Assembly: GCA_002483605.1 (NCBI GenBank)
Contig: DLIG01000003.1
Location: forward strand, 1-34,118
Source: Sulfurovum sp. UBA7648
GTDB lineage: Bacteria; Campylobacterota; Campylobacteria; Campylobacterales; Sulfurovaceae
Direction: 5' to 3'
Length of the DNA: 34,118 nt
Under the pieces are notes generated by a model. It made no database searches. It saw only the letters and a program-made list of their open reading frames with translations, and was not told where the DNA came from. This document shows positions 15,817 to 24,619 of this stretch, in pieces. The translations under genes and the position numbers were made by a program. Each line of letters begins with the position of its first letter. Positions within the stretch are counted from its first letter, which is position 1.

Positions 15817-18013
15817 AATCAATATCTATGGTGTTGTACAGGGCGTTGGTTTTCGTCCGTTTGTTTATTCTTTAGCGACAAAACTTGGATTAAAAGGAAC
15901 AGTTAGCAATGGCACAAGCGGAGTTGAAATATATATAAATGCCACGCAATTAGAATTTGAAGAATTTATAAAAATTGTCACCAACAATCCTCCCCCTTTA
16001 GCAAAAATTGACAATATTGACCATTTTAAAGTTGACAATCTAATTTTTGATGATTTTTCCATAGTACCAAGCGATGGCAGTGGAGATAAAAGCGTGAAAA
16101 TCCCCCCAGACATGTTTGTGTGTGATGATTGCAAAAAAGAGCTTTTTGACCCCGAGAATCGAAGATATAAATACGGATTTACAAATTGCACAAATTGCGG
16201 CGTGAGGTATTCTATCATTAAAAACCTCCCGTACGACCGACACAATACATCTATGAGTGAATTTGAAATGTGTGAAGCCTGTAAAAATGAATATAATGAT
16301 CCGTCAAATAGAAGATATCATGCCCAGCCGATCGGTTGCTTTGACTGCGGGCCAAAATTGTCTTTTTATATTAATGACAAAAAGGTAGAATTTTCCCAAG
16401 ATGAGTGCTTACAACATGCAGCAGATCAGATATTGAATGGCAAAATAGTAGCCGTTAAGGGCGTTGGAGGATATCATCTGGTATGTGATGCTACCAATGA
16501 ACATGCTGTATCAGAACTAAGAAAAAGAAAGCGTCGTCCTTCAAAGCCTTTTGCAATAATGGCGTATGATATGGCTATGGTGCATTCCTTGGCTTGTGTA
16601 TCCAAGATAGAAGAAAAATATTTAATTTCCAGCCAGAGACCGATTGTGCTGCTTAAATCCAAACCAAACGCAGTTGCTCCATCGGTCGCACCAAATCTTT
16701 CTCAATTAGGTATTTTTTTGCCATATACCCCTGTACATTTATTGTTGCTTGAAATTCTCAAACGGCCAATAGTAGCAACTAGTGCGAATTTAAGCGATGA
16801 ACCGCTTTGTATTGATTTGAAATCTCTTAAAAAGCTTAATAGCATTTACGATGCAGTACTTGATCATAATAGGGAAATAATAAACGGATGCGATGACAGT
16901 GTCATTAAAATTGCAGCAGATCACACATTGGTTTTGCGTCGTGCTAGAGGATATGCGCCTGCACATATTAAACTCCCCTTTAGCTTACCTTGTCCGGTTC
17001 TTGGGCTTGGCGCAAATCAAAAAAACACGATTGCCATAGGTTTTGACAAAGATGTCATACTTTCTCCACACATAGGAGATTTGGACGGTATAGAGTCGGT
17101 TAAATATTTTGATTCCAATATCAGAACACTCAGAAGAGTTTACGACTTTGATCCGAAAATTGTAATACATGATAAACATCCATCGTATGAATCTACCAAA
17201 TATGCCAAAGAAAATTTCACAAATACAAAAGCCGTCGGGCATCATTATGCCCATATACTTTCTGTTATGGCACAAAAAAATACAACTGCAAAAGTATTGG
17301 GAGTGGCATTTGACGGTACTGGATATGGAGATGACGGCACGCTTTGGGGCGGAGAATTTTTAGTGTGTGACTATGACGGTTTTGAGCGAGTCGCTTCACT
17401 TCAAAACTTTGTATTATTAGGCGGCGAAAAAGCTATCAGAGAACCTAGAAGAGTCGCACTTGCTTTGTTATTTGATATATACGGTAAAGATGCAATCAAT
17501 CTAGATCATCCTGCCATCAAGTCATTTAGTTCAACAGAGCTTGAAATACTTTACACCGCATGGGCAAAAAAAATAAATTCACCATCAACATCATCTATGG
17601 GCAGGCTTTTTGATGCGGTAGCTTCTTTGTGCGGAGTGTCACAAGTTATTAGTTTTGAAGGGGAGAGCGGCATGCTTTTAGAGGAGCTTTTTGATCCGAA
17701 TATTACAGATTCGTATACATTTGAAGTAAAAGAAAATAAGATAATATTTTTGCCGATGATAAAAGAAATTTTATTAGAAAAAGAGCCTATAGTCGCAGTA
17801 TCCAAATTTTTTCATACGATCGTTAAAATGATAGAAGAGATATCCAAACTCTATCCTATGCCTTTAGTGCTTGGTGGCGGAGTTTTTCAAAACGGGGTGC
17901 TTTTGGAGTTATTATTTAAAAATTTTCCTGATCTGTTATTTGGCGAAGATATTCCGCCAAACGATGGAGGAATTGCATTAGGACAAGTCGCTTCCATGAT
18001 GAAAACCCATTAG
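15797..18013 (+). CDS. hypF: carbamoyltransferase HypF
   Basis: Makes the thiocarboxamide on HypE that becomes the CN ligands of the NiFe site, starting from carbamoyl phosphate and ATP. Domains in order: acylphosphatase (VQGVGFRPF near 13-21), double zinc finger with eight Cys (about 110-190), a YrdC-like domain (from about 210), and the Kae1-like carbamoyltransferase (HHYAH, FDGTGYGDDGTLWGGEF, LGGGVFQN). Its 739 residues are the full family length. The ATG at 15797 lies 10 bases after AAGGAG; the ATG at 15788 is too close to it. It overlaps hydE at its start and the convergent transposase-like gene by 36 bases at its end. Confidence 0.95.
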   Translation: MEHYTYKINIYGVVQGVGFRPFVYSLATKLGLKGTVSNGTSGVEIYINATQLEFEEFIKIVTNNPPPLAKIDNIDHFKVDNLIFDDFSIVPSDGSGDKSVKIPPDMFVCDDCKKELFDPENRRYKYGFTNCTNCGVRYSIIKNLPYDRHNTSMSEFEMCEACKNEYNDPSNRRYHAQPIGCFDCGPKLSFYINDKKVEFSQDECLQHAADQILNGKIVAVKGVGGYHLVCDATNEHAVSELRKRKRRPSKPFAIMAYDMAMVHSLACVSKIEEKYLISSQRPIVLLKSKPNAVAPSVAPNLSQLGIFLPYTPVHLLLLEILKRPIVATSANLSDEPLCIDLKSLKKLNSIYDAVLDHNREIINGCDDSVIKIAADHTLVLRRARGYAPAHIKLPFSLPCPVLGLGANQKNTIAIGFDKDVILSPHIGDLDGIESVKYFDSNIRTLRRVYDFDPKIVIHDKHPSYESTKYAKENFTNTKAVGHHYAHILSVMAQKNTTAKVLGVAFDGTGYGDDGTLWGGEFLVCDYDGFERVASLQNFVLLGGEKAIREPRRVALALLFDIYGKDAINLDHPAIKSFSSTELEILYTAWAKKINSPSTSSMGRLFDAVASLCGVSQVISFEGESGMLLEELFDPNITDSYTFEVKENKIIFLPMIKEILLEKEPIVAVSKFFHTIVKMIEEISKLYPMPLVLGGGVFQNGVLLELLFKNFPDLLFGEDIPPNDGGIALGQVASMMKTH

Positions 18014-18640
18014 TTCATTCAAGATTTTTATTTGCTCATTTTTAGTGTAATTAAATAAAAATTCCGCTTCTTTAAGATAATAATAAAACTCATTATGCGA
18101 TACACCCCTAAATTTTGATATAAAAGTTTCAAAAAAATCCCAAAAAGCGGTAATAGTATTGACAGATTTTTGTAACTTCGCAACTTTGTGATAGCGTAAA
18201 AATTTACCTACAAGCATTTTATCCATGATGTTGGCATACCTTGTTGGAGAGGGCATCATAATAGTATAGATTTTCTCTTTAAAACAAAGCGTAAGAAAAT
18301 TTTCTATCTTAGATACTGTATCTTTATCGCCTCTTAAATTTTTTGGCAAATAAAAATATTCATCAAATTCATTAACCAAGTGCATATTTTGATTATAAAT
18401 TACATCAGCATGTGCCGCAATTGCATGTCGTATCTTGAGATAATAATTTCTTGCGGTTATGTAGTGTACATTACACAACGCAGAAGCTTTTGTTGCAGTC
18501 ATTTCTTGACAAAAACATTCTAGCAGCTTTTTTTCACGTTTTAGCCTAGCAGGGCTAAATTTGCGTTTGCATCGGCTACATTTACATAAACCATCGCTAA
18601 GTAAATATATGTGGTTATGTTGGCAATATATACATTTCAT
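17978..18640 (-). CDS. IS1595/ISXO2-type transposase relative, probably inactive or domesticated
   Basis: A 220-residue protein with an N-terminal zinc ribbon (Cys3, Cys6, Cys21, Cys24), a helix-turn-helix (about 35-75) and a shortened ISXO2-like catalytic region. Asp93-Glu94 matches the first catalytic Asp. Asn161 in VNTITAFW matches the N of the IS1595 DDN(E)K pattern. The second Asp motif is not found, the expected Lys is Glu, and the protein is well short of the roughly 300 residues of active enzymes. No terminal inverted repeats or target duplications were seen. The frame is intact, which argues for a retained, perhaps DNA-binding, role. It lies convergent to hypF (36-base overlap) and divergent from nikM. 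Confidence 0.6.
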   Translation of the reverse strand: MKCIYCQHNHIYLLSDGLCKCSRCKRKFSPARLKREKKLLECFCQEMTATKASALCNVHYITARNYYLKIRHAIAAHADVIYNQNMHLVNEFDEYFYLPKNLRGDKDTVSKIENFLTLCFKEKIYTIMMPSPTRYANIMDKMLVGKFLRYHKVAKLQKSVNTITAFWDFFETFISKFRGVSHNEFYYYLKEAEFLFNYTKNEQIKILNELMGFHHGSDLS

Positions 18641-18651
18641 AATGCTAGTAT

Positions 18652-18674
18652 ATATATTAAGTCCTTAAAATATA
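18652..18674. promoter_or_regulatory. near-palindrome in the nikM / transposase-like intergenic region
   Basis: A TATATTAAG half-site faces a CTTAAaATATA half-site around a two-base centre. It sits 12 bases upstream of the minus-strand gene start and about 100 bases before nikM, so it could be an operator for either. It does not fit the H. pylori NikR pattern (TATWATT-N11-AATWATA). Confidence 0.25.
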
Positions 18675-18772
18675 CAAGAATGTCTATTTTTAATATTGCT
18701 TTTTGGGTAAATTAATTACTATGGCTATGGGGAAAATACTTTATGCTTTAAACTGCAAAATAAGGATTATAC

Positions 18773-19432
18773 ATGCATATCCCAGACGGTTTTATTTCGC
18801 CTTCAACATCGATAGCTATGCTGGCTATAACAGCTCCACTTTGGTGGTATGGTTTCAAAAAAGTTAAACAAAATATTGATAGCGATGATAATGCATCTAC
18901 ATTCCTCTCTTCAATGGCTGCATTTGCATTTATGGTTATGATGATCAATATTCCAATTCCAGGAGGAACCAGCGGACACGCTGTAGGAATGGGGGCATTG
19001 GCTATATTGCTTGGGCCTTGGGCTGCATTTTTTTGTATCACTATTGCATTGTTCTTTCAAGCCGTGATATTCGGGGATGGCGGTGTTTTGGCCTTTGGCG
19101 CCAATTCGTTTGCTATGGGATTTATAGGTGCTTTTGGATCTTACTATTTTTATGAGACATTTAAAAACAAGTTGTCAAATACCCTAAATCTATTTCTTTC
19201 CGGATACACAGGCATGGTGCTAGCAAGTGTTGTTATAGCTGTTTTGCTCGGAATTCAACCTATGCTTTTTAGCGAAAGCGGCAAAGCCGTATATTTTCCT
19301 TTTGATCTGAGCGTGACAATACCTGCTATTGTAGGCTCGCACATATTGGTATTTGGGGCGATAGAGGGACTAGCAACAATAGGCGTAGTTCGTTTTTTGG
19401 CTCACGTAAAGGAGAAAATCTATGCCAACTAA
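18773..19432 (+). CDS. nikM: ECF nickel transporter S-component NikM (CbiM family)
   Basis: A 219-residue membrane protein that captures the metal for an energy-coupling-factor importer. It begins MHIPDGFISP, the diagnostic CbiM/NikM N-terminus whose amino group and His2 bind the metal. It has six to seven hydrophobic helices and the conserved stretch IPGGTSGHAVGMG. Lying between hypF and hypBCDEA makes nickel the likely substrate; cobalt cannot be excluded from sequence alone. AAGGA precedes the ATG. It overlaps the next gene by 11 bases. Confidence 0.93.
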   Translation: MHIPDGFISPSTSIAMLAITAPLWWYGFKKVKQNIDSDDNASTFLSSMAAFAFMVMMINIPIPGGTSGHAVGMGALAILLGPWAAFFCITIALFFQAVIFGDGGVLAFGANSFAMGFIGAFGSYYFYETFKNKLSNTLNLFLSGYTGMVLASVVIAVLLGIQPMLFSESGKAVYFPFDLSVTIPAIVGSHILVFGAIEGLATIGVVRFLAHVKEKIYAN

Positions 19433-19703
19433 ATCATTAATAATATTTTTGCTTATAATGTTTGCATTGGTGCCGCTGGGGCTTATAAGTGAATATCCGG
19501 CATGGGGAGAATGGGGAATTGAAGAGTTTCAAACGATGGTAGGATATATTCCACAAGGAATGCAAAATGCTGGCATTGATACTCCTATCCCTGATTATGA
19601 AATTCACAGTCTCTCACCTATATGGAGCACATTGATAAGTGCAGCTATTGGCACAGTTTTAAGTTTTTTATTTTTTACTAGCATTAAAAAAAGTAAAAAG
19701 TAA
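19422..19703 (+). CDS. nikN: NikN-like accessory membrane subunit (PDGLE type)
   Basis: A 93-residue protein with one membrane helix at each end and an extracytoplasmic loop between (about 25-65), the layout of NikN/CbiN partners of NikM. The loop holds EYPAWGEWG and YIPQGM segments typical of the PDGLE-domain NikN type. It is thought to help load or gate metal in the S-component. It overlaps nikM and precedes nikQ by a few bases, so the four nik genes form one transcript. Confidence 0.8.
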   Translation: MPTKSLIIFLLIMFALVPLGLISEYPAWGEWGIEEFQTMVGYIPQGMQNAGIDTPIPDYEIHSLSPIWSTLISAAIGTVLSFLFFTSIKKSKK

Positions 19704-19709
19704 AAATTG

Positions 19710-20288
19710 ATGAATATACGATTAGGCGTCTACGACAAGAGCAAACTATTGTCTTTATTGCTTTTGTCATTATTAATATTATGCGGTATGCTTACAAGTA
19801 AACTTTTGATATGCCTGTTTGTCATAGGTGCACTTATTATCTCTGTCGATCGTTTTCGAATATTTAAATTCGCGCTCTTGGCAGTACTTGTGTTTTCTGG
19901 AATGACGGCCATAGCAAATGGGATAATGATGTATTATCTTGACGGGCAAACAGATATTTCTCATTTGACAACTTTTGTTTGGCGTTCATTCGCTTTGAGC
20001 TATATAGCTTTGGCTTTTATAAATCGTTTTGGCATTATCGGCCTTTTTGGCGTGAATGCAAATACAAGGCTATTTTTAGTGCTCTTTTTATCAAAAAAAG
20101 AACTTTTTATGCATATGCTTGAAGAGAGTTATGAAAGCGCACAAAGCAAGGGATTAAACACTAGAGATATTGTCAGTACGCTTAAGCTTATCTCATCTTT
20201 GTCTGTAACGCTTTTTATCAAAGCCATTCATCTTTCAAAAGAAAATAGTTATGCGCTTAAATCAAGAGGCCATTATGATTTCATGTAA
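19710..20288 (+). CDS. nikQ: ECF transporter T-component NikQ (CbiQ family)
   Basis: A 192-residue membrane protein that couples NikM to the ATPase. Hydrophobic helices fill the first half. Near the end, EESYESAQSKGLNTR and a further basic segment ending in ALKSRG correspond to the two coupling-helix Ala-Arg-Gly-like motifs of CbiQ. It is short for the family (often 230 or more). The ATG at 19710 is preferred to the TTG just before it. The ribosome site is weak, so it probably depends on coupling to nikN. It overlaps nikO by 14 bases. Confidence 0.87.
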   Translation: MNIRLGVYDKSKLLSLLLLSLLILCGMLTSKLLICLFVIGALIISVDRFRIFKFALLAVLVFSGMTAIANGIMMYYLDGQTDISHLTTFVWRSFALSYIALAFINRFGIIGLFGVNANTRLFLVLFLSKKELFMHMLEESYESAQSKGLNTRDIVSTLKLISSLSVTLFIKAIHLSKENSYALKSRGHYDFM

Positions 20289-21024
20289 AAATATTACCTT
20301 CAGCAGAGGGGAGAATATTGTCTTGGATAACATTTCTTTTGATATTAAGCATGGAGAAAAAGTGGTTTTACTTGGTGTAAACGGAAGCGGCAAAAGCACA
20401 CTGCTTAAACTGTTAAACGGCCTTATATTTCCACAGAGCGGTGAATATTTATTTGAAAATCAAAAGCTTAATAAAGCATTTTTAAAGAATAAAAAATCTT
20501 TTCGTGATTTTCGCAAAAAATGCTCTTTACTGTTTCAAAATGTAGATGCGATGCTTTTTTGCGAAAGTGTACAAAAAGAGCTCCTCTTTTCTCTAGAATT
20601 ATTAGATATTCCTACTGATGAAAAATTTTTAACACACATCATTGATGTCTTGGACATTGCCAATAAACTTGATTCATTCCCGTTCTTACTGAGCGGAGGA
20701 GAAAAACAACGCATAGCTCTTGCATCCGTTTTGCTTGTTAATCCATCCGTGCTTTTGCTTGATGAGCCTACCAGCTCGCTTGATAGTTCTGTAAGCGGTA
20801 ATTTCATTGATTATATTCATGATATACAAAATACCGTTATCACTTCTACCCATTCTTTATCTTTGGCTGAAGAGCTTGGCTCAAGAGCGATAGTTCTTCA
20901 AAACGGCAAAATAATACATGATGGGCCGACAACGGAATTTACACAAAATCATGAATTGCTCCGCAAGGCAGGATTTTTACATACCCATCATACGCGCAAG
21001 GGGAGTATTTGGCATAGTCATTAA
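20275..21024 (+). CDS. nikO: ECF transporter ATPase NikO (CbiO family)
   Basis: A 249-residue ABC ATPase that powers nickel uptake. Walker A is GVNGSGKST, the signature is LSGGEKQRIALAS, Walker B is VLLLDEPT, and the switch His is in STHS. The ATG at 20275 is chosen because AAGAGG lies 5 bases upstream; it overlaps the end of nikQ. The C-terminus has HTHHTRKGSIWHSH, a His-rich end that may bind metal. Confidence 0.95.
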   Translation: MISCKNITFSRGENIVLDNISFDIKHGEKVVLLGVNGSGKSTLLKLLNGLIFPQSGEYLFENQKLNKAFLKNKKSFRDFRKKCSLLFQNVDAMLFCESVQKELLFSLELLDIPTDEKFLTHIIDVLDIANKLDSFPFLLSGGEKQRIALASVLLVNPSVLLLDEPTSSLDSSVSGNFIDYIHDIQNTVITSTHSLSLAEELGSRAIVLQNGKIIHDGPTTEFTQNHELLRKAGFLHTHHTRKGSIWHSH

Positions 21025-21078
21025 AGAAATTTTTGAAAATTTTAATTAAATTCGGCAAAACAAACAAAGGAGAAAAAT

Positions 21079-21873
21079 ATGTGTACAGATTGCGGATGCA
21101 GCATTAGAGGCAAAGAAGACAAACATCATCATGATCACGAGCATCATCATGATCATCATCATAATTCGCATGAGCATCAAAAGGCTCACAGCCATATTCA
21201 TAATAACCCACATTTAAATGACCCAAAAACCATCACTGTAATTCAAAAGATATTGGATAAAAATGACCATGAAGCGATGCACAATCGCTCTCATCTTGAT
21301 AATCACGGCGTACTCGGCATTAATCTCATGAGCAGTCCGGGAAGCGGTAAGACCACTCTTTTAGAGCATTTAAAAGATGTGTGCGAATTTAATTACGGCG
21401 TCATAGAAGGCGACTTGGAAACCAATAGGGATGCCGAGAGGCTGAAAGCAAAAAACATACCGGCCATGCAAATACAAACAGGCTCGGCATGCCACTTGGA
21501 TGCTTTTATGGTGCATAAAGGATTGCATGATCTGCCGCTGGATGATATAGATGTTTGTTTTGTGGAAAATGTAGGCAACCTGGTATGTCCTGCTAGCTAC
21601 GATGTGGGGACCCATCTAAATGTCGTACTTGTATCTATCCCAGAAGGCGAGGATAAGATAGCAAAATATCCCGTGATGTTTAGAAAAGCAGATCTGATCA
21701 TATTTACCAAAGTAGATCTATTGCCTTATTTTGATTATGACATAGAAAAAGAAAAAGCAGTAGCAAGATCGTTAAAACCAAATGTTGATATTTTGGAGCT
21801 TAGCATACAAGACAAAGATTCTCTGCGTCAATTTGCGCAGTGGATTGAATTTAAAAGAAAGATGAGGGGATAA
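21079..21873 (+). CDS. hypB: nickel-inserting GTPase HypB with His-rich N-terminus
   Basis: A 264-residue GTPase that loads nickel into hydrogenase large subunits. The N-terminus has the high-affinity metal motif CTDCGC (Cys2, Cys5, Cys7). Residues 16-45 hold 16 His, a nickel store absent from H. pylori HypB but known in other bacteria. The G domain follows: P-loop SSPGSGKTT, switch region GDLETNRDAER, and FTKVDLLP for guanine recognition. A strong AAAGGAG site precedes it. It starts 54 bases after nikO and reads straight into hypC. Confidence 0.97.
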   Translation: MCTDCGCSIRGKEDKHHHDHEHHHDHHHNSHEHQKAHSHIHNNPHLNDPKTITVIQKILDKNDHEAMHNRSHLDNHGVLGINLMSSPGSGKTTLLEHLKDVCEFNYGVIEGDLETNRDAERLKAKNIPAMQIQTGSACHLDAFMVHKGLHDLPLDDIDVCFVENVGNLVCPASYDVGTHLNVVLVSIPEGEDKIAKYPVMFRKADLIIFTKVDLLPYFDYDIEKEKAVARSLKPNVDILELSIQDKDSLRQFAQWIEFKRKMRG

Positions 21874-21874
21874 A

Positions 21875-22153
21875 ATGTGTTTATCAATTCCTAGCAAAGT
21901 AGTAAAAATCGATGAAGAAAATCAAATGTGTACAGTTGATACCATGGGGATATTCAGAGATGCAAGTCTGGCAATGATGGCTGAAGGAGACGTAAAAATA
22001 GGTGACTTTGTACTTATACATATAGGTTTTGTCATGAACAAAATAAGCGTCGAAGAAGCCGAAGCATCACTGGAAACATACAGGGAAATTATTGCGCTTA
22101 TGGACGAAGATGAAATGAGAAGAGCAATAGAGGAGGATGATAAGTGTCAATAG
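21875..22153 (+). CDS. hypC: hydrogenase maturation chaperone HypC
   Basis: A 92-residue chaperone that works with HypD in building the Fe(CN)2CO group and delivers it to the large subunit. It has the required N-terminal MCLSIPSKV with the essential Cys2, and a small barrel body. The ATG lies one base after the hypB stop, and its 3' end overlaps hypD by 10 bases. Confidence 0.96.
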   Translation: MCLSIPSKVVKIDEENQMCTVDTMGIFRDASLAMMAEGDVKIGDFVLIHIGFVMNKISVEEAEASLETYREIIALMDEDEMRRAIEEDDKCQ

Positions 22154-23280
22154 AACTCAAAAACCTTTATGATGATTTCAGAGATGCCAAAACTATAAAA
22201 GCATATGCCAAACAAATCGCAATCGATGCCAAAAAACTAGGCCGCCCTATTGGAATAATGGAGGTTTGCGGAGGCCACACCCACACTATTATGAAATACG
22301 GGTTGCCGCAACTTATGCCTGCAAATGTACATTTCATTCATGGGCCAGGATGTCCTGTTTGCATTATGCCAAAAGAGAGGGTAGATCACGCATATACTCT
22401 TGCCATGCAGCCGGATGTTATCCTTGTAACTCTTGGAGATATGATAAGAGTGCCTGGAAGTCATGGCAGCTTGCAAGATGCCAGAGCCAAGGGTGCAGAT
22501 GTGAGATTTGTCTATTCGCCTATCGATGTTTTAAAAATTGCGAGAGAAAATCCTGACAAAAAAGTTATATTTTTTGCCATAGGATTTGAGACCACGACAC
22601 CAATGACTGCGGCTTTATTGGAAAGCGTTATTAAAAATGATATAAAAAATGTACTATTTTACATCAACCATGTAACAGTCCCTGAGGTAATGACAACTCT
22701 TATGATAGACGGAGAAAACCGTCCGGTAGAAAACAAAATCGACGCATTCTTGGGGCCTAGCCATGTGAGCGTTATTGCCGGTAGCCAGATATATGAGCCG
22801 TTCGCTTCTGTATATAAAAGGCCTGTTGTGGTTTCCGGATTTGAGCCTGTTGACGTGATGCAAAGCATTCATATGATCTTAAAACAACTCATTGAGGGCA
22901 GAAGCGAGGTAGAAGTCCAATATGCTAGAGCTGTCGAAAAAGGCGGAAACAAAAAAGCCCAAGAGCTCACAAATAAATATTTCGAAAAAGCACCTCTGTT
23001 TTCATGGAGAGGACTTGGCAAGGTGCCAAAAAGCTCATGGCAGCTTAAAGATGAATTTTCTGCATATGATGCCCAAAAAATATACGACTCTATATTGTCT
23101 AAGGAGGAGTGTCAAGATCATAAACTTTGTCGTTGCGGAGATATATTAAAAGGGTTGGCAACGCCGCCTGATTGTACAATATTCGGCACTTTGTGCAAAC
23201 CAAGCAATCCAGTAGGAAGTTGTATGGTAAGCAGTGAAGGTGCTTGTTCTGCATACTACAAATACGGGAATATAAAATGA
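22144..23280 (+). CDS. hypD: Fe-CN/CO assembly scaffold HypD
   Basis: A 378-residue [4Fe-4S] scaffold on which, with HypC, the Fe(CN)2CO moiety is assembled. Conserved motifs include MEVCGGHTHTIMKYG, HGPGCPVC, GFETTTP and the C-terminal cluster-binding Cys set (CRCGDILKG and later Cys). It starts with GTG inside the end of hypC behind a GGAGG site, so translation is coupled. The stop overlaps the hypE ATG. Confidence 0.96.
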   Translation: MSIELKNLYDDFRDAKTIKAYAKQIAIDAKKLGRPIGIMEVCGGHTHTIMKYGLPQLMPANVHFIHGPGCPVCIMPKERVDHAYTLAMQPDVILVTLGDMIRVPGSHGSLQDARAKGADVRFVYSPIDVLKIARENPDKKVIFFAIGFETTTPMTAALLESVIKNDIKNVLFYINHVTVPEVMTTLMIDGENRPVENKIDAFLGPSHVSVIAGSQIYEPFASVYKRPVVVSGFEPVDVMQSIHMILKQLIEGRSEVEVQYARAVEKGGNKKAQELTNKYFEKAPLFSWRGLGKVPKSSWQLKDEFSAYDAQKIYDSILSKEECQDHKLCRCGDILKGLATPPDCTIFGTLCKPSNPVGSCMVSSEGACSAYYKYGNIK

Positions 23281-24272
23281 AAATAAAAAATATAAGTTTG
23301 GCACATGGAAATGGCGGGAGCGAAAGCAAAGAATTGGTCGAAGGACTTTTTTATAGTGTTTTTGGCAACAAGATCTTGAACAAGAGCGAAGACGCCGCTT
23401 TGATAGAAAATGGCAAATTAGCATTTACCACAGATAGCTTCACGGTAAATCCGCTTAGTTTTGCCGGCGGAGATATAGGTAAATTGGCTATTTGCGGCAC
23501 ATGCAATGATCTAGCAGTGATGGGAGCAAAGCCCAAATATCTTTCTATAGCATTCATGATAGAAGAAGGCTTTAGTTTTGATGAGCTTAAATCTATTATA
23601 AAAAGTATGCATGACGAACTTGAAAAAAACGATGCCATTATAGTTTGCGGCGACACAAAGGTGGTACCAAAAGGGAATGTAGATAAGCTGTTTATCAATA
23701 CAACAGGCATAGGCGAGATTTATTATAGCGGTATAAGTGCGAGTAATCTCAAAGAAGGAATGTCAATTTTGATCAGCCGAGATATAGGCGCTCATGGGGC
23801 GGTTGTGTTTGCAGCCAGAGAAGGCATGGAATTATCTACGGAGCTTAAAAGTGATTGCGCATCATTGTATCCGCAAGTCAAATCCATAGTTGACGGCGGT
23901 GTAAATATAGTCGCGATGCGTGATGCCACCAGAGGCGGTATTGCCGCCGTGCTTAACGAATGGGCGAATGCTTCTGGAATAACGATAGAGATTGATGAGT
24001 CAAAGATAAGCATTTCACAAGAAGTACAAGGGATATGCGAGCTTCTTGGGTTTGAAGCAACCGCGCTTGCAAACGAAGGAACTTTTGTCTTGGCCGTGCC
24101 GTCAGAAGATGCTCAAAAAGCTTTAGCCATACTTCGTCAAACCCATGAAAGTTCTGCCATAATCGGTTCGGTTAATAGTACATACAAAGGCAAAGTAGTG
24201 CTAAAAAGCAGCTGGGGGACTCAAAGATTTTTGGACTTGCCGACAGGCGAACTATTGCCTCGTATTTGCTAG
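23277..24272 (+). CDS. hypE: cyanide-ligand dehydratase HypE
   Basis: A 331-residue ATP-dependent enzyme of the PurM-like family that dehydrates the thiocarboxamide made by HypF to a thiocyanate. It has the family start LAHGNGGSESKEL, DATRGGIAAVLNEWA, and the C-terminal LPRIC whose last Cys carries the cyano group. The ATG at 23277 overlaps the hypD stop (ATGA). The longer TTG-started frame at 23244 would add an unrelated extension and is rejected. Confidence 0.96.
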   Translation: MKIKNISLAHGNGGSESKELVEGLFYSVFGNKILNKSEDAALIENGKLAFTTDSFTVNPLSFAGGDIGKLAICGTCNDLAVMGAKPKYLSIAFMIEEGFSFDELKSIIKSMHDELEKNDAIIVCGDTKVVPKGNVDKLFINTTGIGEIYYSGISASNLKEGMSILISRDIGAHGAVVFAAREGMELSTELKSDCASLYPQVKSIVDGGVNIVAMRDATRGGIAAVLNEWANASGITIEIDESKISISQEVQGICELLGFEATALANEGTFVLAVPSEDAQKALAILRQTHESSAIIGSVNSTYKGKVVLKSSWGTQRFLDLPTGELLPRIC

Positions 24273-24280
24273 GAGTAAAG

Positions 24281-24616
24281 ATGCATGAATATAGTATAGT
24301 ACAAGCACTTCTAACTCAATGCGAAGATATAGCCGCCAAAAACGATGCAAATGCGGTAAACTCGATCGAGATTAAAATAGGTGTTATGAGCGGAGTGGAA
24401 TCTCATTTGCTTAAAACAGCATTTGACACATTCAAAGAAGGAACCGTTTGCGGCAGATCACAGCTTATTATTCACGAACAACCGCTTAAAATACTATGTA
24501 ACGAATGCGGTTTTGAGAGCGAGGTACCTGTTTATAAATGTTCAAAGTGCGAAAGTTTAAATGTAAAAGTAGTTGACGGCGAAGATATGTATCTAATGAG
24601 ATTAGAAATGGAGTAA
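24281..24616 (+). CDS. hypA: nickel metallochaperone HypA
   Basis: A 111-residue nickel carrier that works with HypB. It has the N-terminal Ni-binding MHEYS and a zinc site of two Cys pairs, CNEC and CSKC, near residues 73-93. The ATG at 24281 has GGAG just upstream and follows the hypE stop by 8 bases. In Helicobacter, HypA also serves urease; no urease genes are in this window. Confidence 0.95.
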   Translation: MHEYSIVQALLTQCEDIAAKNDANAVNSIEIKIGVMSGVESHLLKTAFDTFKEGTVCGRSQLIIHEQPLKILCNECGFESEVPVYKCSKCESLNVKVVDGEDMYLMRLEME

Positions 24617-24619
24617 AAA

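Noticed and set aside
15865..16245. Minus-strand frame of 126 residues inside hypF
   Set aside because: A shadow of the strongly conserved acylphosphatase and zinc-finger region.
17978..18640. Intact insertion sequence
   Set aside because: No terminal inverted repeats or target duplications are visible, and the catalytic motif is incomplete.
18641..18772. NikR operator upstream of nikM
   Set aside because: No match to the TATWATT-N11-AATWATA pattern of H. pylori NikR; only a different near-palindrome is present.
21124..21215. CAT-rich tandem repeat as a CRISPR or microsatellite
   Set aside because: It is in frame and encodes the His-rich metal-binding segment of HypB.
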